A stretch of 64,000 bases of DNA from Epiperipatus broadwayi (GCA_028023455.1 JAQFVV010000073.1:1221001-1285000), one strand, 5' to 3'; positions 52,691 to 63,759 are shown, numbered from the stretch's first letter. Numbers and translations are program-made. Notes: generated by a model not told the origin, from the sequence alone.

Positions 52691-55391
52691 ATCAAAGATA
52701 TCTAAAAAAAGGTAAATGATTGACAAAATGCATTTCTGGATGAACTAACAATCTTTAGCTGAATGATTTGACTAATAATGGCATAAGGTTGTGTTTAATA
52801 AAATTAAGATATGTTAATCTTTAATTAAGTTTAAAGTTTATATATTAGATATAAATGATGTGAGAATATGTACCCTCATAAATGATTAACAATCATTATG
52901 AATATATTTATCTAATGTGGGGGGTATCAAATGTGTGAGTGTAAAAAAAAATCATACTTGTAGATCAGCTTTTAATAATAAAACTTTCTAATTAGAAAGT
53001 TAGATTCTATAAGAACTTTTTCCCCTTGAATTGAAGCTTTTAAAATTAAAAAAAGAATAGTTTTTGTAATTTAATGCAACAATAGAGTAGTGAAATCAAA
53101 AGTTAAACATTTTTGAACCACTTCTCAACTGAGAAAACTGAGATAAAATAATAAAAATAGAGTATAATTTAAAAGTTTCTATCAGGAAATTGTAGGTTTG
53201 TGGTGAAATGAAAGAGGATTCCAAAATAATACCTGACAGTTTAATTGTTTTTTGTTGAAGATTTGGTAGAACTGTAGTACAAACATTTTTATATCTAAAG
53301 CATTTAAGAAAGTCAGAATTATTAAAAGTGGCAAATCTTGTAATGTGGTTGTAAATATTTCTTAAATTATTTTTAATAATTGTGCTGAAATCCAACTAGT
53401 TTCTAAATAAATTTCTGCTCAATTAAGATTTTTTTATAAATAGAGAAAATAAATATCTTGATACACTAATAGAATTATGTGATTGTACTATAATTAAATT
53501 TTAATATTTAGTATTATTATATGTTATATGAATAACTATCTATATAAATAAACTGTTTTCACATATTTGCCAAGTTCTACATTAAGAGACAAGTGGAATA
53601 ATTAGACAATAGGATTTTATGTCCTAATGATAACATTTGATTATTGTTAATGACAGTTTTGATATCAAATACCAATCTCTTTACATTTTTTTCTCTAACA
53701 TCTTAATGTTTTGAGTCACATAAATTTTAAAGAGACTTTTACATTAGTAAAATTGTAATTATAAATTTATTTAATGCACATTGGTTACATAATTAATATT
53801 TACTAAGGCGAGTACTAATGAATAATAGGAATTGTGGTCTTAATCAGTGAAGTATTGAATAGTTTCACACTTTCAGATCTAACTGCTTCAGCTTCACCTA
53901 TTTATATAGAAAGTAAGTTGAGGTAAAGAAGGATTCCCCTCTTTTCTTCCAATGCATAAGCTTGTGATTAAGACCTGTAGAGGTCCCTACCTTCGCATTT
54001 TCAACCGCACATGTTTTAGGTTTATTGCTTTAGTAATTATTAATAAAATGCATATGCAACCATGTTCAACACATCTCATTTTATTATATTATCTATTACT
54101 TTTATAATCAAATATCACCGAATCAACAATGTTACTTGCCTATGAAACAAATATTATTCGAAAACCAATGTGATAGAGGGGCAAAGCCACAAGCCTTTTT
54201 CAATTGGGCAGACAAAATATATAACTTTATGAGTTCAAGTAACTATAGTAAACTTAATATCTCTAATGATGACATTTTCTACATTTGAGAATAAAAAAAC
54301 AGTCACCAAATATTAATATTTAAATTAACCTGTATAACCTTCTTTTTCTGTATATGTTATCATTATTGTAATTAATTTTAATGCATCACTTTTTGATCAA
54401 TTTAACAAAAAGATAAGAGGGAAAATTAAATATAGAATAAAAAGTTATCTTCAAAATAATCATTAAAAATATTTCCATTAATATTAGTAATTAATAACAA
54501 TGACATCTGGAAACACATAAAATATTTAAGTGCAAGGGATCAAAACCTTATTGGTTATATCACAATTAGTTTTGTCCATCATATTCTAAGCAGAATTAGT
54601 CATGAAATAAATCATTTATAAAAACATTTGAAATATGCATCTTCATATTAATTCGTATGTAAAGATACTTAAGTAGAAAAAGTTATTTCACAATATAAAT
54701 TAAAAGTACATGTATATGTACTGCACATTCAATATATGTCAAATATATATCTCCATCATCAAGAGCTATTAGCAGATTAATGCATAGTGAGCCTTAATAA
54801 ATACTTCTCTGTAAATTAAGCTTTTTTTTCTCTATAACTATTTAGAAAATATTTTCATCTTATCACTCAGATTACTTATATATATTTTAGCATCATGTCC
54901 TTTTTCTATTTTTTCTACGATTTTGGCCCAATTTTATTAAAATTTAATCCTTTTGTATTATTTTCATTGTACTTATTTTTATAATTCTTTGATTTATATT
55001 ATTATTATTATAAATAAATAAAATCCACCATTTTAGTTAACAAAACATTCAAATGAGAACAATGGTGCAGAATCTTAGTTCAAAATAAAAACATAATTAA
55101 TCACCATGCTAAGACTCAAACCTATTTCATCATTCAAATTTTATAAAAAGCATATTATATACTCTATATATTAAAACGAAGATTTTTTTATAAATAATAT
55201 ATATATATTATTTGTCATTGTATATATTTTTTTCTGACAATATTAAACATTATGCTAAATAATGTTTAGTGGATGTTGGACAAAATGGATCTAAAACAAG
55301 TTATAGTCAGTGTAAATTCATTTTTTATGAGAAAAAACTCTTAAATAGTTATATTATCTTACTTAAAAATGACGTATATGACTAATACTTT

Positions 55392-55423
<32 letters not shown>
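52691..55423. other. AT-rich DNA, nothing recognised
   Basis: Chance frames only, including a 99-residue minus-strand frame at 53096-53395 with no recognisable motif. A CA/TA microsatellite ends the stretch at about 55393-55423. Confidence 0.5.
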
Positions 55424-55600
55424 GAATTTAATGGCAGTTGAGACAGGTTAGAAAGTAACCGAAAGTACTTCTGCGGATTTAAAGATTGTTTGTAAACCGT
55501 TAAAAATATTATTTCAATTATAATTACAATATTAATAATTTAAAAAATTATAATTACAATATTGTTTTTAATTAACGGATATTTTATTTATTTTACACAC
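55424..55600 (+). mobile_element. Solo 3' end of the Penelope-like element
   Basis: ATTTAATGGCAGTTGAGACA, ACCGAAAGTACTTCTG and TTAATTAACGGATATTTTAT match the PLE 3' region at 61180-61325, and in reverse complement 58806-58900. There is no coding part here. Confidence 0.78.
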
Positions 55601-56941
55601 ACACATATATATATACTAAGGCTTTAATATGTTATAAAGGTAGATGATAAAAATCAAAATCAACCCTTACACCAGCAATAATCTCACACTGCTTGGTCAA
55701 GTTGCAATCTTTAGTGTCTATACAAACATATCAGATAATAGATAAAGATGTTATCACCTTTATTGTTAAAGGAGGTTGCCTTGACTATGGGTTGAAATTG
55801 GTGATAACCTCTAGTCATGGCTAATAAAACAAATGCTGTTGATTAAGATTTCACATCACCATTTTATTAGATTGCCAGCCATTGCAAAATGATAATCTCC
55901 ATTAGCTATTCTGGATGTATATAAAGAGTAGCATATCTAGTAACTTTTTCAAATAAGAGTAAAACTATTACAATCCAGGTGTAAACAAAGCCTCATTTGC
56001 ATATGACTTAATTCAAATTTTTATTGGAAATTTCATTACTGACTCACTTTAAATTCCATGTAAATGAAGAACTTTAAGTAAAATATTTCTAGTATAAAAA
56101 AATACAGTATTTTCATTTTTATTAATCTACATGTAACATGTCTAGTATTGAATTGAAAAGAGATGAATCTTATATTTTAGTGCAGTTAATCAAAATGTTT
56201 AATCCTTTGAAATCATGGTATTAAGTAAATGTTATTATTTTGATTATTCAATAATAAAAATATAATATTGTTAATAAAAAGAATTTTTAAAGTTGATATT
56301 AATTCATAAAAGTATACTATTTAATTAGGTTACATTTATATATTTTTATTTATTTAGAATTTTCTTCCATTTCTGATTAAACTTCATGTTTACATCTGTA
56401 AAAAGCAGGTCACATAATCAAAGATGAATAGTGTTATATACACTTTAAAAATATTTCATTTATTTAAAATTTTAATTGTAATTTTTAAAACTATTAGTTT
56501 TTTAAAAAAAATAAAATAATTTAAATTTTGTCATAGCTTTGACCTACTTATAAATACTACTAGAGGGGAAAATATTGTAATATTTATATACATGAGTACC
56601 CACTTGTTCTAAGCCTAGACTAGAGAGAAAATTAATATTAAAAAACCCCATAGAATATATAGTATTTCTAAAAGTAATTGTTAAAAGCTAAAAGAAATTG
56701 TATTGATTTCAATAAATAATTTTCTGCTAATGTTACTTTCTTTATGAAAAATTATTCTGTTACATTATAGCAAATACATCTTCCAAAAAGCAATGATATT
56801 TGCTTGAATAATCACAAAATAAAATTATTAGTTTATTCGCAGTCTTGATTTTTTTTTTTAAAAAAAAAGTTCTGAGTGTACATTTTTTTCAAATACTGTA
56901 TGAAAATTATACAAATTCAGAGTTCAAAAAGAAATCCAAGT
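55601..56941. other. AT-rich DNA, nothing recognised
   Basis: No supported feature. The segment 55660-55900 is slightly richer in GC but is unplaced. Confidence 0.45.
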
Positions 56942-57027
56942 CGAGCATCGGTAGCCTAGTGGTTAGTATAGATCCTTCCAAGCAGCTGGCCCGAGTTTGC
57001 TTCCCAGTCAACGCATCTGATATATGA
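56942..57027 (+). mobile_element. Short tRNA-type SINE with 14-bp target-site duplication
   Basis: A box-like GGTAGCCTAGTGGTTAGTAT and a decayed B-box (GAGTTTGCTTCCC) are followed by AACGCATCTGATATATG and an A tail. The 14-mer AAAAAGAAATCCAA occurs before (about 56927-56940) and after (about 57032-57046) the element. The tail matches the truncated copy at 33459. The body is only about 86 bp, essentially tRNA head plus a 14-bp tail. Confidence 0.85.
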
Positions 57028-57222
57028 AAAAAAAAAGAAATCCAAATAAAATCGTTAATATATATATATATATATATATGAAAAACAAGTTTTATATTCG
57101 TAAACTTGCTATCACTTGTATTTATAATCAATAGATGGAGCTTTACCAAGACCTTCAAACAAGCATATTTTTGTTTACATAAATGTCAGAGTCAGAAATC
57201 ACTGTCTCTTTCATTGGCTCCA

Positions 57223-57269
57223 CCCTCAGATCAGCTGATTTCAAACTGATTTGCTATCATCAGTGAAGG
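57223..57269 (-). ncRNA. Type I hammerhead ribozyme
   Basis: Minus-strand order: CCTTCA, CTGATGA, AGC-AAATCA-GTT (one G-U), GAAA, stem III ATCAGCTGAT (perfect 10-nt palindrome, no loop), C17, TGAGGG. Stem I is five Watson-Crick pairs plus one G-U. Confidence 0.82.
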
Positions 57270-57532
57270 ATAGGAGTTAGAAACTAGACCTAAACCCTAA
57301 CTCCAAGTGTTTAAGCAAAAAGTTTCTATCAGTTTGCAAGCATGAATTTTTTTAGACACGTAAATGTCTTCAAACTCAGCTTATCAAGCCAGATAGCTAT
57401 ATGGGTCTGATATCAGTTCAGTTTTTCCACATAGTCAAATCTACTGTCTAAAAAATTCATGCTTGCAAACTGATAGAAACTTTTTGGATAAATGCTTGGA
57501 GTTAGTGTTTAGTTCTAGTTTCTAACTCCTAT

Positions 57533-57578
57533 CCTTCACTGATGATAGCAAATCAGCTTGAAACAGCTGATCTGAGGG
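57533..57578 (+). ncRNA. Type I hammerhead ribozyme, stem III with a 1-nt deletion
   Basis: CCTTCA, CTGATGA, AGC-AAATCA-GCT, GAAA, CAGCTGAT, C, TGAGGG. It is the mirror partner of 57223-57269. One T is missing after GAAA, so stem III is imperfect. Confidence 0.76.
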
Positions 57579-57672
57579 TGGAGCCAATGAAAGAGACAGT
57601 GATTTCTGACTCTGACGTTTATGTAAACAAAAATACACTTGTTTGGAGGTCTTGGTAAAGCTCCATCTATTG

Positions 57673-57676
<4 letters not shown>

Positions 57677-57758
<82 letters not shown>
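57677..57758. repeat. (TA)n microsatellite
   Basis: About 80 bp of pure AT repeat, separating the hammerhead foldback from a SINE-like sequence. Confidence 0.96.
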
Positions 57759-57759
<1 letters not shown>

Positions 57760-57761
<2 letters not shown>

Positions 57762-57870
57762 GCTTATGGGATTATTGCTTGGAAGTTCATAAGTTCGAGT
57801 GCCAGACTGGTGAATACCAGACTCAATCCTGGGACCTCCCCAGCCCCAAGTCACACAGCACATAGATAAT
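57760..57870 (+). mobile_element. Possible tRNA-type SINE fragment
   Basis: GGCTTATGGGATTATTGC followed by AAGTTCGAGTGCC resembles a tRNA half with a B-box. It continues into an unusually GC-rich body (TGGGACCTCCCCAGCCCC). The head lacks a good A-box, so the call is tentative. Confidence 0.4.
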
Positions 57871-58164
57871 ATAAATAATTATTACCAAAAATCATATACT
57901 GTAATGTGTCTGCATTTGTTGATTTAATATATTGGAATGTACTGTTAGTGTTACTATTCTTCATACATTTTATGGTAATATAAATAATTACTTGCAAGAT
58001 CATATGATGTTTAATTGTCATTGATTGACCTACTCCATTGGTCTACAAGAAGAATGAGAACTTTAAATAGTAGTTTTTTTTTATCATCCTACAGAATAAT
58101 ACTAATAAATAAAGTTTTTTTTTTTAATTGTGAAGCAACCCTATATGTATCAGTATATATATAA

Positions 58165-58290
58165 TCACCTAATTTAGTGATTAGTGGTTTATAAAAGACT
58201 TGAGCACCAGAAGTGTTCAAGCCTCAGCCATGATGTGGGTTTTTATCTGCAAAAAGTTCAACACTCTACTACTACCTAAACCATGCAGAC
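58165..58290 (+). mobile_element. Possible tRNA-type SINE head
   Basis: TTTAGTGATTAGTGGTTTAT resembles an A-box region, and GTGTTCAAGCCTC about 50 bp later is a B-box match. A body follows, but no clear tail or target duplication was seen. Confidence 0.42.
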
Positions 58291-58632
58291 TTCCATATCA
58301 ATAGTCAATGAATCCTAAATGGTAATGACAGTGTAATATCCAGGTGTTACTCTAAACTAGAGTATGTTAGAATAAATTGATAAAATGATGTCAAGCAAAG
58401 CAAAAGTATAACTACACCAATGCTTGATCAAAGTAGTCATTGGCTTAGTAATCTCACCTGAATTTGTGAAGAGAACTTAGCAATTACTATGATTAATAAT
58501 ATTTTCATAGTGCAATTTTCACTACCCCCCTCTCTTGAAAGGAAGGGTCTGATTTCTATTGACTTTTAACACCTTGTGGAAGAAGGTAATTATAAACATA
58601 TGACCAAAGACATGTGAAAATAATGTATGAGT

Positions 58633-58675
58633 CCCAAGATGAACTTTTGTACTGTACCTGCTCTCATCAGTTGGC
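58633..58675 (-). ncRNA. Hammerhead motif of the PLE-linked family, mutated
   Basis: Minus-strand order: CCAA, CTGATGA, GAGC...GTAC, AAAA in place of GAAA, GTTCAT, C, TTGG. It lies about 130 bp beyond the inverted PLE 3' end, mirroring the plus copy at 61468. Probably inactive. Confidence 0.62.
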
Positions 58676-58713
58676 CCAGATTACACTTTTACACATATCT
58701 TTATCATTGTTCA

Positions 58714-58714
<1 letters not shown>

Positions 58715-58761
<47 letters not shown>

Positions 58762-58763
58762 TA

Positions 58764-58800
<37 letters not shown>
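58715..58800. repeat. (TA)n microsatellite
   Basis: Two TA runs separated by CTAAATA, lying between the inverted hammerhead unit and the inverted PLE 3' end. Confidence 0.95.
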
Positions 58801-58803
<3 letters not shown>

Positions 58804-58805
58804 AA

Positions 58806-59390
58806 AATTAAAAATAATAATTTTAATGGTAACAAACTTTCAAACAATCCACAGAAGTAACTTTCGGTTAATTTCTTAAACCTGCCTCAACTGCCATTAA
58901 ATTAAAAAAAAAACAAACAACAAAGTGGAAGCAAACATCATCAATTCAAATTCCATGAATCTCATATTTTAATGTTAACAGCTTGTCTATTTATTTAATG
59001 CATTTTATTCCTATTTATAAAAATTGCCTCCTTAATTTTTTTTTATTATGGTTTCTCTCTTCATTAAGAATTTTCACATTTTTAAAATCAAATTTAAATT
59101 TATATTTACATGTTTTGTCATGATCAAAGAAAACTGAAGGAGACATTAACTCACCATTATTTTTACTCTTTACAGGTTTATATAACAATTCATGCTCCCT
59201 CAATTTCTTCTCAATACTGCACCTAGATTCACCTATATATGATATCATACAATCACAAAAAATTGATATATGACATTACTTTTCTGCTTGACAGGTATGA
59301 CATCCTTAGAATTATTGACTAATTTATTAATATTGTTTGGAACATAAAATGAAACATTAAACACATTTTTATATATATCCTTAAAAATAT
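58806..59390 (-). pseudogene. PLE GIY-YIG endonuclease, inverted copy
   Basis: Minus-strand remains of the C-terminal endonuclease of a Penelope-like element. The upstream linker reads KNVFNVSFYVPNNINKL (about 59360-59310). The nuclease part (59248-59015) has SYIGESRCSIEKKLREHELL, in which YIG and the R..EH region match the GIY-YIG core as found in PLEs, followed by SPSVFFDHDKTCKYKF. Frameshifts separate the linker and nuclease. The 3' UTR toward 58806 carries CAACTGCCATTAA, shared with 55424 and 61190 in the opposite orientation. Its product would nick target DNA to prime reverse transcription. This copy is broken. Confidence 0.85.
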
Positions 59391-59394
59391 TTTA

Positions 59395-59912
59395 CTTGTG
59401 GATTTGAAATAAATGAAATAGATATTCATTGTTTACAAAAGATACATGGATGATGTTTTTGTTTGTGAAAAGACTAATACTATAAATTTGCTTGTAGATG
59501 AATTAAAAAGTTAAATGGCTTGAAATGGACTATTGAAAAGAAACAGGACAAAAATATTAAATATTTAGATTTAATTATTACAAGAGATAACAGTATATTA
59601 AATTATAAATTAATAATTAGGCCACTACAAAAAAGAGGATATATAAATCGTAAATCAAAAGTATCAATGATGCATAAGATGGCAAGTTTTAGATCTTTTT
59701 ATTTTGGAATGAAAAATTATGTCATTACCAAAGTGATAAACTCAAAAATATATTTGCCAAGAAATTGCTTGATATTGGTTATAAAATGGAACAAATAAGC
59801 AATACTTTATGTTAATTTAAAAAAAGTTGTAATGATTTAAAGGAAATGAAGATTAATAATAAACAATGGATATCTATTCCATTTATTTCAAATCCACAAG
59901 TGAAATTTTTTA
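59395..59912 (+). pseudogene. PLE reverse transcriptase C-terminal half, broken
   Basis: Plus-strand frames give the RT catalytic motif RYMDDVFVCEKTNT (Tyr codon at 59443). After a one-base shift near 59510 comes LKWTIEKKQDKNIKYLDLII, as in PLE palms, where the catalytic box is followed by a conserved Phe/Leu-Asp segment. MMHKMASFRSFYFGM follows in the thumb region. More stops come after 59798. N-terminal RT motifs are absent, because the left end joins the inverted endonuclease at about 59393. PLE RTs are related to telomerase and act without an RNase H. Confidence 0.83.
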
Positions 59913-60030
59913 ATTATATATATATATATATATATGATCAACAGATGGCGTTTTACCAAAAACACCATCAAAGCATGTTTGTTTACACAAACGTCAGAGT
60001 AAGCATTCACTACCTCTTTCATTAGTTCCA

Positions 60031-60076
60031 CCTTCAGCTCATGATTTCAAGCTGATTTTGCTATCATCAGTGAAGG
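60031..60076 (-). ncRNA. Hammerhead ribozyme, stem III mutated
   Basis: Minus-strand order: CCTTCA, CTGATGA, AGC-AAAATCA-GCT, GAAA, TCATGAG, C, TGAAGG. Stem I is six perfect pairs. The base before C17 is G instead of T, which breaks the 15.1-16.1 pair. Confidence 0.75.
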
Positions 60077-60435
60077 ACAGGAAATAAAAAACTAGATCTA
60101 AACACTAAACTCTGAGCGTTTATGAAACAATTTCTATTCAGCTTGCAAGCATGAATTTTTTAGACATGTAATGTCTTCAAAATCAGCATAGCAAGCCAGA
60201 TAGCTATGTGGGTCTGGTATCAGTTCAGTATCTCCACACAGTAGAAGCCTCTGTAATATATATCATTGCGATAAAAAAACTTCAAAGGTACATTTATGAA
60301 AAACAAAAAAGCAAGTTAAACTTACCAACACTTGTATTTCTGATCATCAGATGTGTTTTACCAAAAACATCGTCAAAGCATGTTTGTTTACATAAATGCT
60401 CAGAGTTTAGTGTTTAGATCTAGTTTATTTCCTGT

Positions 60436-60481
60436 CCTTCACTGATGATAGCAAAATCAGCTTGAAATCATGATCTGAAGG
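60436..60481 (+). ncRNA. Type I hammerhead ribozyme
   Basis: CCTTCA, CTGATGA, AGC-AAAATCA-GCT, GAAA, TCATGAT, C, TGAAGG. All core residues are present, stem I is six perfect Watson-Crick pairs, and stem III is the ATCATGAT palindrome. Confidence 0.85.
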
Positions 60482-60617
60482 TGGAACTAACAAAAGAAGT
60501 AGTGAATGCTTACTCTGACATTTATGTAAACAAACACGCTTTGACGGTGTTTTTGGTAAAATGCCATCTGTTGATCATAAATACAAGCATTGGCAAGTTT
60601 AACTTGCTTTTTGTTAA

Positions 60618-60626
<9 letters not shown>

Positions 60627-60709
<83 letters not shown>
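60627..60709. repeat. (TA)n microsatellite
   Basis: About 80 bp of pure TA between the nested hammerhead unit and the PLE endonuclease. The IY-rich frames across it are artefacts. Confidence 0.96.
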
Positions 60710-60710
<1 letters not shown>

Positions 60711-60711
<1 letters not shown>

Positions 60712-61325
60712 AATGTGTTTAATGTTTCATTCTGCATTCCAAACAATATTAATAAATTAGTCAATAATTCTAAGGATGTCATACCTGTCAAGCAAAAAAA
60801 TAATGACATGTATAAAAAATAAAAAATTATTTTTTTGTGATTGTATGCTATCATATATAGATGAATCTATGTGCAATATTGAGAAGAGCTTGAGGGAGCA
60901 TGAATTGTTATATAGGCATGTAAAAAGTAAAAATAATGGTGATTTAATGTCTCCTTCAGTTTTCTTTGATCATGAAAAAACATATAAATATAAATTTAAA
61001 TTTGATTTTGAAAATGTGAAAATTCTTCATGAAGAGAGAAACCATAATAAAAGAAAAATTAAGGAGGCAATTTTTATAAATAGGAATAAAATGCTAACAT
61101 TAAAATACGAGATTCATGGAATTTTAATTGATGATGTCCGCTTTGTTGTTTTTTTTGTTTTTTTGTTTTTTTTTGTTTTAATTTAATGGCAGTTGAGGCA
61201 GGTTTAAGAAATTAACCGAAAGTACTTCTGTGGATTTATGGATTATTTATAATAGTTTGTTACCATTAAAATTATTATTTTTATTATAATTACAATTTTG
61301 TTTTAATTAACGAACATTTTATTTA
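60711..61325 (+). pseudogene. PLE GIY-YIG endonuclease and 3' UTR, direct copy
   Basis: The plus-strand partner of 58806-59390. The linker KNVFNVSFCIPNNINKL (about 60712) and KDVIPVKQK are followed, after a frameshift near 60815, by a frame (60776-61186) containing FCDCMLSYIDESMCNIEKSL and REHELLYRHVKSKNNGD. The Gly of YIG is Asp here, so the catalytic fold is damaged. A second region, SPSVFFDHEKTYKYKF, matches the inverted copy. The frame ends in a T-rich tract. The 3' UTR (about 61185-61325) has TTAATGGCAGTTGAGGCAGG and ACCGAAAGTACTTCTG. Confidence 0.85.
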
Positions 61326-61467
61326 TCATATATATATTACCACAATATAATTGATGGGTATCAAATTTACTGCCCTCACAACTTTGACACAAACCACTTA
61401 ATGGAAATATATTAATAATTTTATTAATCATTTATTGGACTATAGATTATTCACTTTATGATCTCTA

Positions 61468-61510
61468 CCAAGTGATGAGTTTTGGTTCTGCATGAAATTT
61501 GCATCTTGGG
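61468..61510 (+). ncRNA. Hammerhead ribozyme motif, PLE-linked
   Basis: CCAA, GTGATGA (C3 changed to G), stem II GTTT...GCAT, GAAA, AT-TTGC-AT stem III, C17, TTGG closing four pairs. The C3 change would normally abolish cleavage. Confidence 0.68.
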
Positions 61511-61826
61511 AATCTCACCTCTTTTTCATGTCTTTTGCCATGTATTTATAATTCTTCTCCACAAGGTGTTAAAGCAAATAGAATCCAGTGCCTACCTTAG
61601 TGTAGTAAAAAATTCACTATAGAAATATTATTTATAAAGTGGATAATCTCTAGTCCAATAAATGAATAATATAAATTATTAATATACTTCTATTAAATAG
61701 TTGGTGTCAAAGTTGTGAGGGGAGCAAGTTAGACACATTAATTAAACTATAGTAATTCGTTATCTATATATGAATGTATATATACCAAACAATAATAAAG
61801 ATATATGTAAGAGATTGTTATATGAA

Positions 61827-61871
61827 CTAACTGATGAGTGCTGGTTTAACATGAAATGTGTGTATCTTGGG
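61827..61871 (+). ncRNA. Type I hammerhead ribozyme, PLE-linked
   Basis: CTAA, CTGATGA, GTG...CAT stem II (a G-U at the base), GAAA, AT-GTGTGT-AT stem III, C17, TTGG. Core residues are intact. Stem I is four pairs including one G-U. The third, decayed copy at 63802 suggests an original stem II of GTGC/GCAC. Confidence 0.72.
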
Positions 61872-62090
61872 GATTATATATTTTTTCACATTTTTTGGTT
61901 TTATGTTTTTTGATTACATTCCTCCACAAGATGTTAAAAATAGATCAAATACAGTTTTTACATTGCATGAGAGTGGTGTAGATAAAATTGCATTACAGAA
62001 ATATTCTTCATTAAGTTGGTTATCTCTAGTCTAATAAATGACTAATAAAAATTCTTAACATATTATGATTAATATATTAGAAAATCAAAT

Positions 62091-63759
62091 GATGCAATCA
62101 AAATGGCAAATAAAATACAGTAAGAAAAAAACAGCCTTTAGACATTTAATGTATGACAAAAACTTCTCCAGTAATTCTCATTTGCCAATCAATGTTGGAT
62201 GATTAGTTGTATTAACTTAAAAATATGAAGTCTAAATAGAATATAATTTTCCAAGGTTAACTAATTCAATTTTTTGAATCCAAATCATTATCCTGCAGGT
62301 AAATATTATATCACTATTCCATGAGGACCTTCTGACTACTAATGTATAAAAGTTAAATATTTTGTTCATGTGTCATAGCATCAGGAAGCGAACCCGCTAA
62401 CTCGGGACAACTTCTTCTAAGGTAGATATGCTGATCTCTGTTTTTTCTATTATCTGTAGCTGAAAATCAATTCAGAGTCTTTTAGATTTTTAATCTGACA
62501 GTTCTACATTGAAAATGGTTTACAACATTAAAAAATATAAATAATGATTAGCTCTTCTATTTGTTTTTATGTTTACTTACCATTTATAATAATTATTTAA
62601 TCTATTAATATATTGTTACAGGCTCCTTCATTTTTAATTACTGTTTAACATTTCTTAAGCATCATGTCTAGTATTTTTGTCTATCTCAAGAATAAATGCA
62701 TTCAATTAGTAATTATATATTGGATTATTTTCACCATCTTCATCACATAATTGTCACTAAAATACTATTATCACACACTTTCAAGGAAATCATTAATTTA
62801 TTCTTTCTATGTATTAAAATTTATTCATATGTAATATAATTTATTGCTTATATAAAATGATATAAAATAGGAATATTATCATGATAAATGAAATTTTGAT
62901 TTAACATTTTACAATTACCAATAGCAGACTCTCTATATTTATAGATACAACAATTATATAACTAAAAAAAGACTATTGCAAAAGAAATGAGTCTATACAC
63001 CAAAATGAATCCCATGATTACTAAAATAAGTCAATACAGATATCTTAAATTAAGAACATAAATATAAACAATCTATTATTATCTTCAGAAACTGTTAGAT
63101 TCAGAAATAATAGTATATATACATAACTGTACAAAAGTAATAGTAGTATATAAAAAACATACTAAGCTTTAAAAGAAAGTTATTATGAATGTTATCTTTT
63201 GCTTTTAGTCTTTATTTTACTTACAGAGCCTGACCTACATGTAAAATTTTTCAAACGTTAGTATGTTGCCATTAATTGTTATATGACGGACATTAATATT
63301 GTTAGCTACTCTTTGGTATAATTGTAGAGTAATGGATTTGAGAGGTAGTGGTTTCTTTAGCAATGCTAATTTTCAAATGTATACAGTTTTCTAATTAAAC
63401 AAATATTTGATTAATTCTAAGGAAAGAATAATCCCTCTATTTACATATATAGCAAACATTTAGTATAAGCAAATGAAATATAGTCTTAGAATTACATATT
63501 GCATGGGATATAGATTACATCTTAGTATAAGTTAGGCTCATCTCTCTTCTATTAATATATATCAATATTTAATGTTAGAAAATATAAGGGGTTAGATTGG
63601 TGTAATGTCTACATGGGTATGATTATAATGTTAAATCCAACAAAGACTTTGAACATTCCATTACTGGTTTTACAATGAAATGGATGATGGAATAGTTAAA
63701 AGGGTGAGAATATTGAAGCCTGTCCATTAAAGTTTGAGGAATTGCTATCTTAATATAAA
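62091..63759. other. AT-rich DNA with one SINE fragment
   Basis: Apart from the fragment at 62370-62440, no supported feature was seen. Confidence 0.45.
62370..62440 (-). mobile_element. tRNA-type SINE fragment
   Basis: Minus-strand reading gives CCCGAGTTAGCGGGTTCGCT followed by TCCTGATG, then GACACATG. The B-box GGTTCG and flank match the SINE family at 33459 and 56942. The A-box half is degraded. Confidence 0.6.

Larger units (their letters stand above)
57059..57676. mobile_element. Foldback pair of hammerhead units
   Basis: A minus-oriented unit (about 57080-57430) meets a plus-oriented partial unit (about 57434-57676) head to head. Mirrored phrases include AAGCATGAATTTTTTTAGAC / GTCTAAAAAATTCATGC and CAGTGATTTCTGACTCTGAC and its complement. 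TA runs lie on both sides. It belongs to the 50/60-kb family (AGCCAGATAGCTATATGGGT, TTTATGTAAACA). Confidence 0.85.
59913..60710. mobile_element. Hammerhead foldback inserted inside the PLE
   Basis: A minus-oriented unit (about 59936-60325) is joined to plus-oriented sequence (about 60330-60615) of the 50/57-kb family, with TA runs at 59919-59935 and 60627-60709. The insert splits PLE sequence that is continuous in the inverted copy (compare 59360-59400). Mirrored ends read GATCAACAGATGG and CCATCTGTTGATC. There is a further internal inverted fragment at about 60310-60400. Confidence 0.83.
58470..62090 (+). mobile_element. Penelope-like element with inverted 5' partial copy, broken and nested
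   Basis: Left to right there are four parts. An inverted block reads as hammerhead unit (about 58470-58680) and endonuclease (58806-59390) on the minus strand. Then come a plus-strand RT end (59395-59912), a plus-strand endonuclease and 3' UTR (60711-61325), and plus-strand hammerhead units (61360-62090). So the same 3' segment occurs at both ends in opposite orientation, a layout known for Penelope elements, whose terminal repeats may be inverted. A foreign hammerhead foldback (59913-60710, with TA runs) sits between RT and endonuclease of the plus copy. The minus copy reads continuously across that point (NPQVKYF, then KNVFNVSF after a small shift), showing the uninterrupted structure. Confidence 0.78.
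61360..62090 (+). repeat. PLE-linked hammerhead units, about 359-bp tandem period
   Basis: Two plus-oriented units follow the PLE 3' end. Hammerhead cores lie at 61472 and 61831, and downstream phrases repeat (CTCCACAAGGTGTTAAA / CTCCACAAGATGTTAAA; AATCTCTAGTCCAATAAATG / TATCTCTAGTCTAATAAATG). An inverted fragment (61363-61462) mirrors 61634-61735 (CCTCACAACTTTGACAC and its complement). The arrangement looks like a Penelope pLTR dimer with an inverted end. Confidence 0.78.
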
